Source of the DNA: Marasmius tenuissimus
Lineage: Eukaryota > Basidiomycota > Agaricomycetes > Agaricales > Marasmiaceae
Length of the DNA: 64,000 nt
Assembly (NCBI GenBank): GCA_029532415.1
Contig: JAQOTA010000058.1
Span: 1,426,001 to 1,490,000, forward strand
Reading direction: 5' to 3'
Position numbers and translations under genes: made by a program. This document shows, piece after piece, positions 11,107-24,000 of this stretch. Each line of letters starts with the position of its first letter. Positions within the stretch are counted from its first letter, which is position 1. The notes under the pieces are model-generated. The model saw only the letters and a program-made list of their open reading frames with translations. It had not been told where the DNA came from and searched no databases.

Positions 11107-12537
11107 TCTTCTTCCAAGAATTCGAACCCATTTGACAGACTTTTGGTGGAGGTGATCAAAGAAATCATGTGGAACGGGGAGGAAATTTTTTTCCAGTCTC
11201 TGAGAGACAGTAGTTTCATGAGGGAGGGCGACATCTTTGCGTGGATCCAAATCAGTCAGCGACTACGAACGATTGCAATGGCCAGCGGCAAGTTGTGGTC
11301 CGTAATCAGACTTGAATGCGATGTCGGTTGCAACCCTTCAAAAAGGCGGTCTCCGAATGCACGGAAGATTCAACGAGCACTTCGCAATATCTTGCTACGA
11401 GCAAAAAGTGCGCCCTTGATCATCGAAGTGGTGCTACGAGACATGTGGTGGACGGCGACTGCCACTTCCCACAACGACCTCATCCTGACACTTGCTCAGG
11501 CCCCCAACTCTTGGAAATCGCTCACAGCGAACGTATTGTGCGAGACAACGTTTGCGGCGGGAGCTCTGAAGCCTATCCGAACGAAATTGGCGGGTTTACA
11601 CGAGCTGTCGCTCTGGATCCAGGGATGGGACAACACGTTGGAGGACTTCGTATCGGGTTTGAGACCATTCCAACAGCTCAGGTATCTCAACCTATATATG
11701 GGCACAATCACATTCACCAATGGGCATTTTGCGGACGACAATGACGCCATCATTGACTGGGACGACGCTGGGTCTGTGTGGCCATTAGACGCGCTTTACG
11801 GCTTCAACGAACGCGCCTTATTTCAACCACTGGTACCGGTTGCCCCCCACTGGCCTTCTCCATTCCATCAGTTGACTCGCTTGGACATTACAGCGAGCGA
11901 TGGCAGTCTGTTGAGTGTACTCGGATCCCTCGTTTCACTCCAAGAGCTCCATGTTTTGCTCGTCGCCTCACCAGACTGTGAAGAAATGTTCAGTGAAGAG
12001 GTGGCATATCGCTTGTCAAAGAAGACCAACGGCCCACAATATACTCTCCGCAACCTCCATAGCCTTTCCATGAGGTCGGCAGAGTCAAGACCATCGATGG
12101 CCAATATCCTTTGTGCCTTGGCCTGCCCCCGTCTTCAAAATTTTGCCATCGCGTTACCGAAGTGGAAAGGGTTTGTGGGTCACCTCTCGAAATTCTACAC
12201 ACTTGTAGTGTTGGGCAGCTTCCTCGAGGATTCAGGCAAGAATGTTGATGCCTTCGCAGTATTTCCTCCCCCCGAGCACCTCCTGATGCCTCCATACGCG
12301 GCCTGTCCAACGCTACAGGTTGCATTGAGGGCACCGACGTCACGCGCTCGGGTCAGGGCTTGGCTCAGCGCAAAGATGCCCAACTGTAAACGTAGTTGCT
12401 GGGGCGAGATGCGTGTGGACCCAAATCCTTATCGCGACATATGGGACAGATACACCTGGCCGGAAGCATGGAAAGATTTCCTGGCCGAGTGGCTACCTCC
12501 ATGGCAGCTATGTACTGATACAGAGATACTAGTGTAG
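11107..12537 (+). CDS. F-box-like protein with LRR-type C-terminus, 5' end uncertain
   Basis: A single open stretch of about 475 codons ends at TAG 12535-12537. Near its beginning, DRLLVEVIKEIMW followed by ISQRLRTIAMASGKLWSVI fits the degenerate F-box of agaricomycete proteins, where an SCF ubiquitin-ligase adaptor binds Skp1. The rest is irregular leucine-rich segments (LAGLHELSLWIQGW, QLTRLDITASDGSLLSVLG, LVSLQELHVLL), likely substrate-binding. No ATG lies ahead of the F-box in this frame, because a stop sits at 11104-11106. Either a short upstream exon exists or the ATG at 11170 is used and the F-box is cut. The F-box call comes from pattern and neighbour type; the substrate is unknown. 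Confidence 0.6.
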   Translation, partial: SSSKNSNPFDRLLVEVIKEIMWNGEEIFFQSLRDSSFMREGDIFAWIQISQRLRTIAMASGKLWSVIRLECDVGCNPSKRRSPNARKIQRALRNILLRAKSAPLIIEVVLRDMWWTATATSHNDLILTLAQAPNSWKSLTANVLCETTFAAGALKPIRTKLAGLHELSLWIQGWDNTLEDFVSGLRPFQQLRYLNLYMGTITFTNGHFADDNDAIIDWDDAGSVWPLDALYGFNERALFQPLVPVAPHWPSPFHQLTRLDITASDGSLLSVLGSLVSLQELHVLLVASPDCEEMFSEEVAYRLSKKTNGPQYTLRNLHSLSMRSAESRPSMANILCALACPRLQNFAIALPKWKGFVGHLSKFYTLVVLGSFLEDSGKNVDAFAVFPPPEHLLMPPYAACPTLQVALRAPTSRARVRAWLSAKMPNCKRSCWGEMRVDPNPYRDIWDRYTWPEAWKDFLAEWLPPWQLCTDTEILV

Positions 12538-12883
12538 TAGTATACACGGGCCACGTCGGTAGCTCTGAAAATTTTATATATGTTTTGACCACTCCACTTG
12601 GAACTGCGAGAACAGTTCTCGAAAGCGGTAAGTCAGCATGACTTTCTGAAGAAGATCTGAGAGAAAAAATCGGCACCGTCGGGGAGTCGAACATCGTCAG
12701 GGATGCTGGCTGATTCCAAGCACGTATCAGACCGATACAGTACTACCACTACGCCAATTGAGCTTTCCTTCTCTCCATAAGGAAATTGAATAGAGACACG
12801 ACGATGATTTGCAAGGACCACTTTTCCGGGTTTCTGGAAGACCTGGTTTTTCCCGCATAGGTCCGAACATCTTGCAATAACCC
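12538..12883. other. Intergenic stretch with a tRNA-like relic
   Basis: Between the two F-box genes. Apart from the Pol III-type signals at 12664-12765, nothing was recognised. Confidence 0.5.
12664..12765 (-). ncRNA. Possible tRNA relic or other Pol III gene
   Basis: On minus there is a perfect A-box (TGGCGTAGTGG), a near-perfect B-box (TGTTCGACTCC, 10/11) about 52 bp further on, and a T6 terminator at 12664-12669. The acceptor and T stems do not pair well (the B-box is followed by CCCCG, but the 5' side is not CGGGG). A normal tRNA is therefore unlikely. It may be a decayed tRNA or a tRNA-derived SINE head. Confidence 0.35.
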
Positions 12884-14812
12884 ATGAACATGAACAAAGA
12901 CAATCGAAGGCAGCCTCTTCAATCTCACGACGGTGCGTAAAAACGTCTCAATTGAGCTTCATGAATAATTTCACTAATGATATTAGAAATCGCAGACTCC
13001 GTACAAAGGGCAAGGGTACCGGAGAGGGATGCCATTCTCCTCTGCACTGAGTGTGGTTCTCAGCTCAACGAAGAGTACAGTCCACCCATCGACACACGAA
13101 TTTTTCGAGAACCCCATCTCCTTCACGACTCGCGCAACACGGAGGCCAACGACAAGTGGATTGCAATGGACGAGTCAGCCATTGAGCAATTGGACTGTAA
13201 GATAGAAGAATTGCGGAGGACATTGGGAAATTTGGAGAACCGACGAGAGATGATATCGGTGAATGTGGAGAGGCGGTACTGTTGTGCTGCACCGATTTGG
13301 AAATTACCGCCAGAGCTGCTGGGTAGAATCTTCAACATGGTATGTTGTCCCAAAGGAGATGATGAGGGTCCTGGGGATTCTTCAGAGCGATGGGGGTTGA
13401 GCGATCAGACGCCACGCAGGTTTGCAGAAGAACCTATCGTCATGACCTACAACTGCAAAGAAAATCGACCGGGCGCATTGGAGACGGTGTGTTATTACTG
13501 GTGGCAGGTAGCGATGAATGACCCAGCACTATGGTCAAGAATCACAGTGGAACTCGGGTCTCTTTGCATCCAGGAGGCGAATGCATTATTGAGGGTATTG
13601 CGTCGGGGGTGCGCCCACAAGCGTGTCATACGTCTCGTCGGAGCGGATCACTGGGGCGGCTGGGTTACTAGTGAACTGCGCTCGGAGCTGGGTGGACAAC
13701 TGGGACAGGTACTGGCGGAATACACAGAGAAGCTTATTTGTCCCGTTGGGAACCTCGATGGGTACGGGTTGGATTGTGCGCCGTACTTCAGGTCGCTCAA
13801 AAGCCTGAAGCTGAATCACCACAGCGGGAGATACGGGACACCTAGCCTCGACTATTTGGGACATATTCGAAGACTTATGCTGTCGCCGCAACTGGTGCAT
13901 TTGGAGGTGGATGAAGTCCTGGTGATAGGCAATGATAGGTTCTGCGGATTGAAAACCTTGAAGATTTCGAGGCGGGTGGGCAAGGCGGACTTCCTTTGTG
14001 TGGTGAGGGGCTGTCCCAATCTGGTGTCTTTGGCATTCGACATCGAAGACTGGAACGACGCCGCTGCAGGAGACCAACTTAACACCCCGATAACCGTACT
14101 CAGCCAACTGAGTAGCCTCCTCGCCAGTTTCAGCGGGATGGATGAGCCTCCGTCGAGTCTATTCCTGGAACACATCTCAGCTCCATCGCTCCAGGAACTC
14201 GCACTGCCACTCTCCAGGCATCCAGTAGCGGTGACTTCTGTTCTAAGCTTCCTTCACCGCTCTCAATGCTCGCCTCAAACGTTGTATATCCCGTGCCCCC
14301 TGACAAGTGATCCAGACGTCAGCGCTACGAGGGAGGCGGGAGGACTGTATGATCTGTTCGCGGAGACGCCACGAACAAAATTGATATGTATCACAATGAG
14401 ACGATGGAGACATTGGGGAACAGATAAGGCAGCTGAAGATATGTGGAAAATGCTGAAGAGAGGGATGGTGCTGCCAGAATTACAGTCACTGACAATCCGT
14501 GTTGGAAGGTGGGCGGATGAGCAACTACCGTTTGGGACAGAGAGTGAAACCACACATACCTTCCTTGACATGGTCGAGTCACGGCTGCTCCCATTACATG
14601 AGAAGGGGGGAAGGCTTCGTTCTGCATGGTTGCTTCTGGCCTTGGAGCACAGTTGGTCTCGAAACCCACAAACCTGGAGTCCGTGCGCAAAGATCCACGA
14701 GCGAAGGTTAGAGCTGATGAATCTGGGATTAGAATCCGTCGAGGTCAGAGGTCAGCTGGAGACGTGGGGTACAGTGAGGAATGGGCTGGGGACATGGGGA
14801 TCACAACCATAA
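12884..14812 (+). CDS. F-box protein
   Basis: Exons 12884-12932 and 12987-14812 close in frame as 624 aa. The 54-bp intron has a CTAAT branch-like site. After a Cys pair (CTECG) comes a helical segment (IEQLDCKIEELRRTLGNLE) and then APIWKLPPELLGRIFNMVC. This helix-plus-LPPE arrangement is the usual start of agaricomycete F-box proteins. The F-box ends around YYWWQVAMNDPALWSRITV. The remaining 430 residues carry irregular leucine-rich segments (LKSLKLNHHSG, LKTLKISRRVG, SLQELALPLS). Known role of the family: substrate receptor of SCF ubiquitin ligases. The substrate cannot be told. The reading frame is intact. Confidence 0.85.
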
Positions 14813-14989
14813 CCAACCCTGTGATCGGGCGGTTTTATGTGCATAGCCTGGACGTCAGTGTAGAATTTGCGGTATATATATCATATGTGCAAACGCATCT
14901 AGTGTATGGTATCGACAGCGTCTACAGCGATGCCCCAACGGGCTCTACGGAACTGGGCTTCATTTAGCACATGAGAGGTTCCACATAAC

Positions 14990-16310
14990 TTTACGTCCCA
15001 CCTGAATGGACGTAGCTCCCCAGAGCCAAATTGCCATTGGTTCTGCAGCACCAGCTGCTTGACCTTTGTCCGCCGAACTCTGGAGAGCCAAACCGCCATG
15101 AGCTGTAATTTGGCTCTCAAGAACTGGATGGAACACTCACCTTGAACCATCGAGCTCCTGGGAACCGAACACAAGTACAAACGTTGGTGACACCAATTGC
15201 TTGTCGAGTGCAGGGGAGCTGATGTCTCTCCGTGCAATCAGCTCCTGAGAGCCATACACCTTACCTGGAGACTACCAGCTCCTGAGAGCCAAATCCCTCC
15301 AGCTCCGTGGCACTGTATGCGTTAGCTGCACTCGTCCAGCTCCGAGGAACCAGAACCGTAACCAGTAGAGATGCAGCTCCCGAGAACTCCAGTGCTCACC
15401 ATGAACCATTGAGCTCCTCAGAACCCAAGCCATATCTGAACAGCGGTGACGCCAATTTCCGGTCGAGTTCTGCAGAGCTAGGGCGTCAGTTAGCATGTAT
15501 CCAGTTCCCGAGAGCTAGACCCATCGAGTTCTGTGGCACTGTACGTATCAGCTGCACTCGTTGAGCTCTAGGGAACCGGGACCGTGATCAGCAGAGGCTC
15601 AGCTCCCGAGAACTCCAGTGCTCACCATGAACCATCGAGTTCCTCAGAACCCAAGCCATATCCGAACAGCGGTGACGCCAATTTCCGGTCGAGTTCTGCA
15701 GAGCTAGAGCGTCAGTTAGCGTGTATCCAGTTCCCGAGAGCTAGACCCATCGAGTTCTGTGGCACTGTACGTATCAGCTGCACTCGTTGAGCTCTAGGGA
15801 ACCGGGACCGTGATCAGCAGAGGCTCAGCTCCCGAGAACTCCAGTGCTCACAGTGAACCATCGAGCTCCTCAGAACCCAACCCAAACCCGAACAACGGCA
15901 CAAGAATTCCCGGTCGAGTTCTGCGGAGCTAGAGCGTCAGTTAGCATGTATTGAGCTCCTGAGAGCTAGACCCATCGAGTTCTGTGGCACCGTACATGTC
16001 GGCTGCGCTCGCCCAGCTCTGGGGAACCAGGCTCGTGATCAAGAGAGATGCAGCTCCCGAGAACTCCAGTGCTCACCGTGAACCAGCGAGCTCCTCAGAA
16101 CCCAAGCCAAATCCGAACAGCGGTGACACCAATTTCCAGTCGAGTTCTACGGAGCTGGAGCGTCAGTTAGCGTGTATTCAGCTCCTGAGAGCCATACCCC
16201 TCTAGCTCTGTGAAACCAGACCCCACGGTAAGTATCCATCGGGCCCTCCAGAACTGCACACTCACCTAGACCCAAGCCTTAACGATCGGCATCCAGCTCC
16301 CATGAACCAG
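14990..16310. repeat. 226-bp minisatellite with a roughly 30-bp inner period
   Basis: The phrase CAGCTCCCGAGAACTCCAGT begins at 15374, 15600, 15826 and 16051, giving periods of 226, 226 and 225 bp; a diverged unit begins near 16294 and earlier diverged copies reach back to about 15000. Within each unit a degenerate motif of the form GAGCTCCTGAGAACC recurs about seven times, so the array is a higher-order repeat. Long open frames inside it are repeats of each other and not genes. It lies about 180 bp downstream of the F-box gene. Confidence 0.85.
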
Positions 16311-17644
16311 CTCCTCCGCAACGAGCGAAGCGCGAGCGACAGTGTCGACATCAGGACAGACAGCTTTGGCTCCAGGGAACCGCCCTCAATATTCAAACTG
16401 ATGCATGTTGGCTATCACGTGTCACGAGAACTACTTTACGTCTACAATTCACGTCCCGGCTCACCCCTTCTTTCCCGTGATGGCGCACCATGTGTTAACG
16501 TTGAATGACAAACCTGGTGAGGCCCTGGAAGCTGTCCGGTCGGGGCGATGGTCTGTGAGGATTTCAGTGCAACGCTTCCATTATCTTCATTCTGAACGCG
16601 TTCGACATGTTACATAACCACCTACACTCGCTACCTATGGAGATCGCGTCTCGACACTCTCGGAGCTCATACAAAATCTCCAATCCGACTTTGACGCATT
16701 AAGGTTATGCGGATCAAAGAGTCAGACGAGGGGTGGCATGCTTATGCGGTCAGAGACTACGTTCAGGATGTCGTCAAGGCTGTATGTAGAGGTAGGTTGA
16801 TTTCAACTTGATTGAGCACAAGGCCTGCTATCTCACTCGGTGAACATCCAGGCGAGTAGGAATGCCAGAACCGTGCAGGTCACCATCATAGGTGCCGCCG
16901 GAATTGGTGCGTAATGCGTTTATCCGAGCCGTTTCTCGTTGTGAGTCGAAACTGAGTGCTTTTTATCTCTAGGCTATTTCAGGTTGCGTTCAGGAAGAGC
17001 CCAATAGGAACAGAAACGCTTCACGACTACCCTCAACTGCTGTTATCAGTGGTCCATAGAGAGATAACAATTGGAGTCCAATTGCTCAAATTTCCGTTCG
17101 GTTCTCCTGAGGAATTTCAAGACATCCGAGACAGTCCCGGTCAACCGTGCTGCAAACACTGTAGAGTTGCGTCAAACTCGCACGACTTGAGCACTTGTGG
17201 GGCATATTCGCATTCACGAAACCACGTTTCCTTCCACCACCTTCAGCTTCTCCATCCCATGACTTCCTGCGACTCCAAATCCCTTTTGTCCATTCCCATG
17301 CTCCTCTAGCGCTCATGTTCACCTCATCAATACCACCTGTCTACATCACACTTTAACTTCCTGTCCTCATTTGAAGCAGCACTATTTTTACGTTCATCTG
17401 CCATTGAAGAAGTCACCGATGTCCAGGTGATACCACATAACGGCGCCCGCAGGCTCGAGGTTTCACTCACGAACGTGTTCCTTGCTTCCTTTCCACCAAC
17501 CAACCCCCCTTTCAGTGACAGTCTTCAGTCAAGCAGACAGGACCGAACCCAACCTCTAAAGGGCACGACAATCAGGTTCCTCCAAGGTTGGGACTTGACT
17601 TAAGTTACCTCGAGAGTTTCTGGTTGCTGGTAGCGACTTGCACC
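16311..17644. other. Intergenic stretch, no gene supported
   Basis: Between the minisatellite and the bestrophin gene. A segment near 16,630-16,700 (GAGATCGCGTCTCGAC...) resembles stretches near 22,080 and 27,665, so it is probably a relic of the same duplicated material. No frame with a start, splice sites and a stop was found. Confidence 0.5.
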
Positions 17645-19956
17645 ATGCCCGTCACTATACAGAGTAACAAGTGTGTGCTGGAGAGAATACAGTCTCTAGG
17701 GCCAACAAACACCGAAGCATCTGGATCTCGTTCGCCTTTTGCCTGGCTGCAACGGCATCGGTTCCAGGGAGCAGTAACCGATAAGTTTCAAGTTGGCACA
17801 TCGCTCGATCCGTGCGTTACCGTTAACTTTGAGTTTAAGCAAATGCTCACTCTGCCCCACAGCTTAGCATCCCGCCGTCGTACACGAGACTCGTATCTCA
17901 ATGCGTTATTAGCGACCGCCCTTGTTAGATGCTGGCACATTCTCCTCTTCTTCGGTGCCTGGGCTACCCTGATCACCGTTCTTAACCATCACGGACATAA
18001 TCTTGTCATTGAACCCACGGTGCTGACGGTGATTGGTACCGTTTTGGGGTTCGTTATCTCGTACCGGACGACGTCGTCGTTTGAAAGGTATAATGAGGGG
18101 AGGAGTTTGTGGTCGCAAATCATGTTTGCGACGAGGACTTTTGCTCGGACGGTGTGGTTTCATATTCCGGGTTGGCTCTTCCTGTTAATCTGTTCCCGTT
18201 CGACCGACTGATCTTGATCAGCTTCTGACACAGAACGCGATGGGGATCTGGCGCGAGCGATGATAGAGAAGAAGACCGTGATCAATCTATTGGAGGCGTT
18301 CAGTGTCGCGGTGAAGCATTATCTCAGAGGCGAGGATGGAATTTACTACGAGTTGAGCGAACTTACACTCTCTCCCTTCCCTTGATGCTCAAGCTTTTTT
18401 GTTCCATAGGGATCTATACTACCTTGTCAAATTTCTACCAGCATATGATTTACCCTCGGGTTTGCCCCTCCAACGGACCGACGATGTCCCATCTGGAGCG
18501 ACACACAGGAAAGGATGTTCTACGATCTCCACCGAAACCCAGACATCTCGAGGTGGCGACAGTACAGCTGTTCATTCAAGGAGCCCGACACACGAGTTTG
18601 AGCAAGAACCCGCTCAATCTACAGCGGTTCAGTTTCAGATTCCACCCCCGGTCACTACCCCAGGGCCGAGAAAGACGTTTACCCCGCCGAAAACTCGGAG
18701 TATGGGTGCCGAAGCAAGGACCAAAGTCCACTGTGACAATATTATAACGTCTCGTGAGGACGAAAAGCACTTGCTGCCATCGGAGCTGCCTCCAAAATAC
18801 CATTATTTTGACATCTTCCCGTTCTCTCTGTTGGTGGATTTGATGGTTGCTAGAGGGAAGGAGGTAGGGGGGCAGAAAGCCGCGAAGGTACGGGCAAAGA
18901 TGCGGAACAAGACGGTATCGCATAATCTTCCTTTGGAGATCTCATTATATCTGGTGCGTGCTATGCTTCAATCTGTGGTATTGAGTCTCTTGTCGTTGAT
19001 ATCTAAGTGAATCCAGAGCTCATATATAGCCGCTTTGCAAAAGAGGGGAATAAAAGAGGACCCGACCACGAGTACGTTTTGCTGTTATGGATTCCTTTGC
19101 ATGACGATGTCCTTATTGCTGTTGACAGACACACTGTTACTTTCACTCAATCAATTGGTTGAAAGTCTTACAGGACTCGAGCGTATTCTTACGACTCCGA
19201 TACCCTTTTCGTACGTTCTTCGCTCACATCGACGGAACCACCCATTGACTTCAGTCGCCACTTTACCGTCAGGTACTCGATCCATCTTTGGGTAGTCACC
19301 CACATATACTGTTTCGCTCTCGTAAGGACACGTTTTTTACCCCACATTGTCCACTTATCATCATCTCTTGACACTGGGTCGTGATAGCCCCCGCAAATTT
19401 GGGTGACACTTGGATGGTTGACGATACCGGCAACGGTGATCTTGACGTTCATATTCTTCGGGTTTTTGGTAGCTGGAGAGGAGATTGAGAGTGAGTATTA
19501 TATCACCTTCTGGGGGGCAACATCTCCTTTCCCGATGAACAGTGGACAACTGATGCTTTCTGTCTATCTACTTAGATCCTTTTGGGTACGACAAGAACGA
19601 TCTGGTGAGTGATCTCAGGTCGTTCGTTTGCAATGATTCCGTATTGAGCTTATCATATATTCGTCACCCAACGCACAGAATTTGGATCACTTTACGCACA
19701 ACATTATTCGTAAGTTTCTGACTCTTTTCGCGTAAATGAACAGTGACTTAGGGTCCCGCTAGGCAACGAACTTCGCGCTATTACATCCACCCCGGCGCCG
19801 GATCCCGATGGATGGGTGTTCGACAAGGAGAATGATTTAGTGTTCGCAAGGGAATACAACCTCACGGACGAGCGATTGACTCCGCAGGACTGGATGAATA
19901 AGGGTTATCAAGAGATGCAGAGAGCGTTGACCGTCAAGCCCGCAAGCAGTGGCTGA
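17645..19956 (+). CDS. Bestrophin-family anion channel
   Basis: Ten exons close exactly in frame as 576 aa: 17645-18170, 18234-18351, 18410-18953, 19017-19071, 19129-19210, 19273-19321, 19388-19490, 19576-19604, 19679-19709, 19763-19956. Bestrophin features in order: a first hydrophobic segment (CWHILLFFGAWATLITVL), TVIGTVLGFVISYRTTSSF followed by the family's RYNEGRSLW signature, then ERILTTPIPFSYSIHLWV and a late membrane segment (IPATVILTFIFFGFLV). This runs into EEIENPFGYDKNDL, the acidic cluster that binds calcium in animal bestrophins. A Ser/Thr/Pro-rich loop (about residues 230-330) separates the halves, as in fungal members. Likely a membrane chloride or other anion channel. The second intron uses a weak donor (GTTGAG). 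Nothing looks broken. Confidence 0.9.
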
Positions 19957-20356
19957 ACAAGGGATAATGCTGGGTAATGTCAGGTGAAGCTATGATGATA
20001 GTTGAAAATCGAGAATTACCCCCGTAAAGACCAAACCCCGCTGCTATCACTGTTCCTTCTGTTACTATCTAGGGACTCTTTGACTCGTATAGCGTTCGGA
20101 TTCTGGTATCCTTTTCCCCCTTTCGACTAAAACAAGACCAACGAACTTGTTGTTCAGTGATATATCCGGTACTTTGCCCAAGCGCACGGTCTTTGGAGAG
20201 TGTGCCCTCTGGGTCCCCTCGTTTGTTTTATGCTAGTTTCGCGACCCCTTCAGAATCAAAGTAACTTCTCATCAAGTTGTTGCGTTCTTCCAGTGTACCG
20301 ATCCGTCGCGTGCCTTTCGAATCTCCTGACTTCAATGTCTACGACTAGCCCAGTAA
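19957..20356. other. Intergenic stretch between bestrophin and the small gene
   Basis: Holds the 3' ends of two convergent genes. No further gene or repeat was seen. Confidence 0.5.
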
Positions 20357-20812
20357 TTACATATATCGACTGGGCTGAACGACGAGTATCAATGGTCCCT
20401 TTGTTTCACGCCTATCCTCGTCAATCTCAAGGACGTCATCGATGTGACGCCGAGGCAACACCCTTGTCGCAAATTCCTCCAATTCCTTCGCTTTGAGAAC
20501 CTCCTCAAGGTGGAGTTCATCCATTTCACTAAGGTCGTGAGGCTAGTATGGATACAGACGAGAGCATCAGAACAATGAAGGAGAGACAACTCATCAGAAA
20601 ATACGCACCTTGTAGATATGCATAAGTTCCCCTTTCTCAACAGGACAACGTTCGTCGCGGAGGAACCTTTCCGCTACATCCAGAAGCGAGTCGTCTGGCC
20701 TGTGATGGCTAGAACGGATGTAAATTCGAAGGGAGGAGGCGTTTTCTCTCGTTGGGTGACCTCGGTGACTTGAAATGATGATCGACCAGACTTCAACGCT
20801 TGTGCTGGACAT
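20357..20812 (-). CDS. Small acidic protein, unrecognised
   Basis: Exons 20609-20812 and 20543-bounded 20357-20542 on minus close in frame as 129 aa from MSSTSVEVWSIIISSHRG to a TAA stop. The intron (20543-20608) has GTGCGT and CTAG ends. The C-terminal half is charged and helical (HLEEVLKAKELEEFATR, then DDVLEIDEDRRETKG). No domain is recognised. It is convergent with the bestrophin gene. Exact closure and a good intron make it likely to be real. Confidence 0.55.
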
Positions 20813-21054
20813 GATAGAGATGGTGGTACGTGAGAGAGAGCGGCGGGAGGCCTGAGGGAGGTCCCCCGTTTGCAACTGTCGGTTTTAAGGCGCGCAGGTA
20901 CCCATGAACATTGAGTATGAGGCTGTCATTGTCAAACTTAAGTACGACGTCGGGTCGAGTTCAACTCCGTCCATCGTACAGCCAGTATCGCAGGCTCGCC
21001 GCTCGATGCTTCATTGGTCATTAGTGCCCATTTTGTATTTTGCCGGCGCTGGAT

Positions 21055-24000
21055 TTGAACGTCGGGCTGTTTGGATCTTTGTACGTATCGTGGTCTCCTT
21101 GAGAGGACCTGGGAGAAAACCCATTCTTGTATTTTGCAATTTCCTGAAATTTGACGAGCCAGAGCGCTCTCAGAAATCGGGAACGCGCGTTGGGGAGAGG
21201 GTGGTTATGCATTTATGGGTCACTGCAGTGGGTGTCTGTGTGGGGCCATATTATGGCACCATGGCACCCGTGGTCGAGTTTGCCGACCGCCGGACGGTGT
21301 GCTTTGACCGGAACCAACTTCTTCATCATTCAATCCAACACACACGGGGGTTGACGTCTTTCTCTGGTTTCCTTCAAACACAGAGACGGCAAGTCGATAC
21401 ATATTCTGATATAACATGGTTGATGGAACCCGTCGGGAACTCGACTGGTCTGTTCAATGCCCATACGACTTGAACCCGCGCTGATTAGTTTTTCTGCAGA
21501 GTCCAACATTCAGACGTTCATCCAGCTTTTGCTTTCTAGACCTCAGGTTCCGTCAGCTTTCTCGGAATTGCGCAAACAGTGGCATTTCGATCGCCCTCAA
21601 GTCTTGAAAGTCGCGGGTATCGGATATGGCGATAGGTGGTTTAATAGTGAGCCCAAGCAAAAGTCGCGTGAAAGGTTTGGTACGTTTTACCTCACCTGTT
21701 ATTCGAAAGAGTGTTCGTCTGAAGTTTGAACGTTAGAGATCGAACATTGAAACCCAGACTCCGGACCCACTGGAGGCTTTTCATGCGTCGGATCATCCCC
21801 TTGAGGCATCGCCATCTTCGCTTTGGCCTACTTTTTGTAGCCCCGAGCACCACATTCGGGACTCTTTGGCTTCGGGAGACAGGACAGGCGAAGGAGAAAG
21901 TTAGCGAGGGGGGGAGAGACGTTGGGCGTGTTGGGTGTTTTGGACCGGATATGGGAGGGGCAGCTTGAAGACTAAAACATTGACATATCTTACATACTGG
22001 AGGGGTTGGAGACGTTGACTGTGGACACGGGTGAGCTTCCTCTAACAAACGTTCGGCCATTTTTTGCACATTAGCTTCTGGAAATCGCGTCTCGACGAGC
22101 TTTAGAGCCTTCTGTCAATTCGACTTCATGCTGCTAAACGCATTTACTTAAATCATCGTTACGTCACGTCACATCCATTCTCATCTTACTGAAGACCCTC
22201 CCTTCTCACTCTATCCACTTCCCTCGCGTATACATGGTTAGCTTCCCAGCTTACCGCAAATTGATCATAGCAGCGAGCATGTTCCCCGGCGATACTACAA
22301 TATCCAAATCGATACAAGGATGGTCGTCCAATGGGGTGTACCGTGCGGTGTAAATGCACCCGTGGCGGATCGAGTGCTCGACATTTACCATCGGTTCCGG
22401 TGCAACCAATTGAACCAACAAGCCAAGGCCGTCGAGTACGAAGTTTGCAATACAGTCGAAGTCGCCAATGTCACGCAGGGTGTTTTCGAGGTTACAATCG
22501 ACCGTTTTTCGTTTTGTTTTCTCCCTGCCTCTGTTCGGAGAAATATTCGGGTTCGGAGGCTCTTTGATCGACCTTCAACTGGAGGAAACACTCCCCTGTG
22601 AGTTCCATCAGATGTTCGAGCGCTCTATCGTAGTGTGACACTCATGAAAGTGGTCTCGTATTCAGCCGAACTCTGCAATGCCTCACGGAGGTTTCAGAAC
22701 TCCACTGGGTGGCTGCTTCTCCTCGGACTATCACCAGAGTCGTCTGAACGCAAAGCTGCGAGTGAGCTCCTATACATCGTACTGAGGCCTCTATAAGATA
22801 TGAAATCTGATTCGGCGTCTACAGGAATACAATAGAGTCCAGTTTTGGCGTTGGAATCACAACGCTGTCAGGAGTCTTCTAGTGTGGGATGGAGTACACC
22901 GTGATGATGGTGTGGGGGAAGCGTGTGTTCCACGATCAACGGGCGTCGCTATTCTTTTTGACTCGTGAATCAGAAGGCTATTCAGTGGTGAAATAGTCAG
23001 ATTGATCGTCCAGGTATGCGAAATGAGGTACGTTCACGATCACTGCAACAACCACTCCGTCTCCAGTTACTTATTTCGGTCTTCCTTCCTCAGCTCCTCT
23101 TGACGCCAAACACCTCTACTCTGAGCTTTCAGCGCTCGTGGACGTGGGTGCGAGGCCGCCCTTTCTTTCGTTGCCGATGAATGTCCCGATGCCGATGACA
23201 GTCCACCTCGACGAGCCCGAGGGAGCGTGGGGTAGCAAGCGACTCAGGGGGCTTTCGACGATCGGTTTCTCCTCTAAGACAAATGCTCGCTAAAAGCCTG
23301 AGATTTTTAGGGGCAAGTCGGACAATGTTGATGGGCCTTGGGACAGGCTCATCCTGACATGTGAGAGCAGCTCGGTATTCTATACTTGGATTCTGAACTT
23401 ACTGCCACAGAAAATCATCCTGCTTAGTTCAGTTCGAGTCCGCACTTGGTCACTACCCGATACGAGTCGACTCCAAGCTGTGACTTTTGGATCTAAGATA
23501 CTGCGGGGACTGGGGTTGTAATGTCTCCGTCGCTCATTTGAGGAATAAGGTTTCGCTGGTAAGTATCAGCGCCCGCCCGCGGTTGTTTGAGCGCCAACGC
23601 GACTCCAGCTCGAATGTCGGCCGAAGATCTCAAATCTCTGTGTTTAGGGTATCGCCGTCATTTGTAACTTTTATTGACAACTCGTCGAAATGGACAGCTC
23701 TACTCAAGGCCCCACTCACGATGGCGTCAGATCGAAAACCCTGAAAGCTGCCTACGACAGGTAAGCCCGTGCTCTTTGAGTCCTTGAGAATGTGACTCCA
23801 ACTGTAGCTCTTGGGCGGGTCGGGTTCCAGAGGAGATTCCGCCGGGCCTGGAGGATTTGAACAAGCAAAGAAACGATGAGCTTCCATACTGTCAGTCAGT
23901 CAAGTGATTGTCCAAGTCGTACTTGTGTCGATGTCCGACGACATCGTCCGTGGTCCTAGGGCGTATGATACTCCAATCCTCAAGGTTATTTAGTTGGCGA

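Noticed and set aside
15307..16205. Repeated open frames in the minisatellite
   Set aside because: They are the same repeat unit read in shifting frames; the 226-bp period is not a multiple of three.
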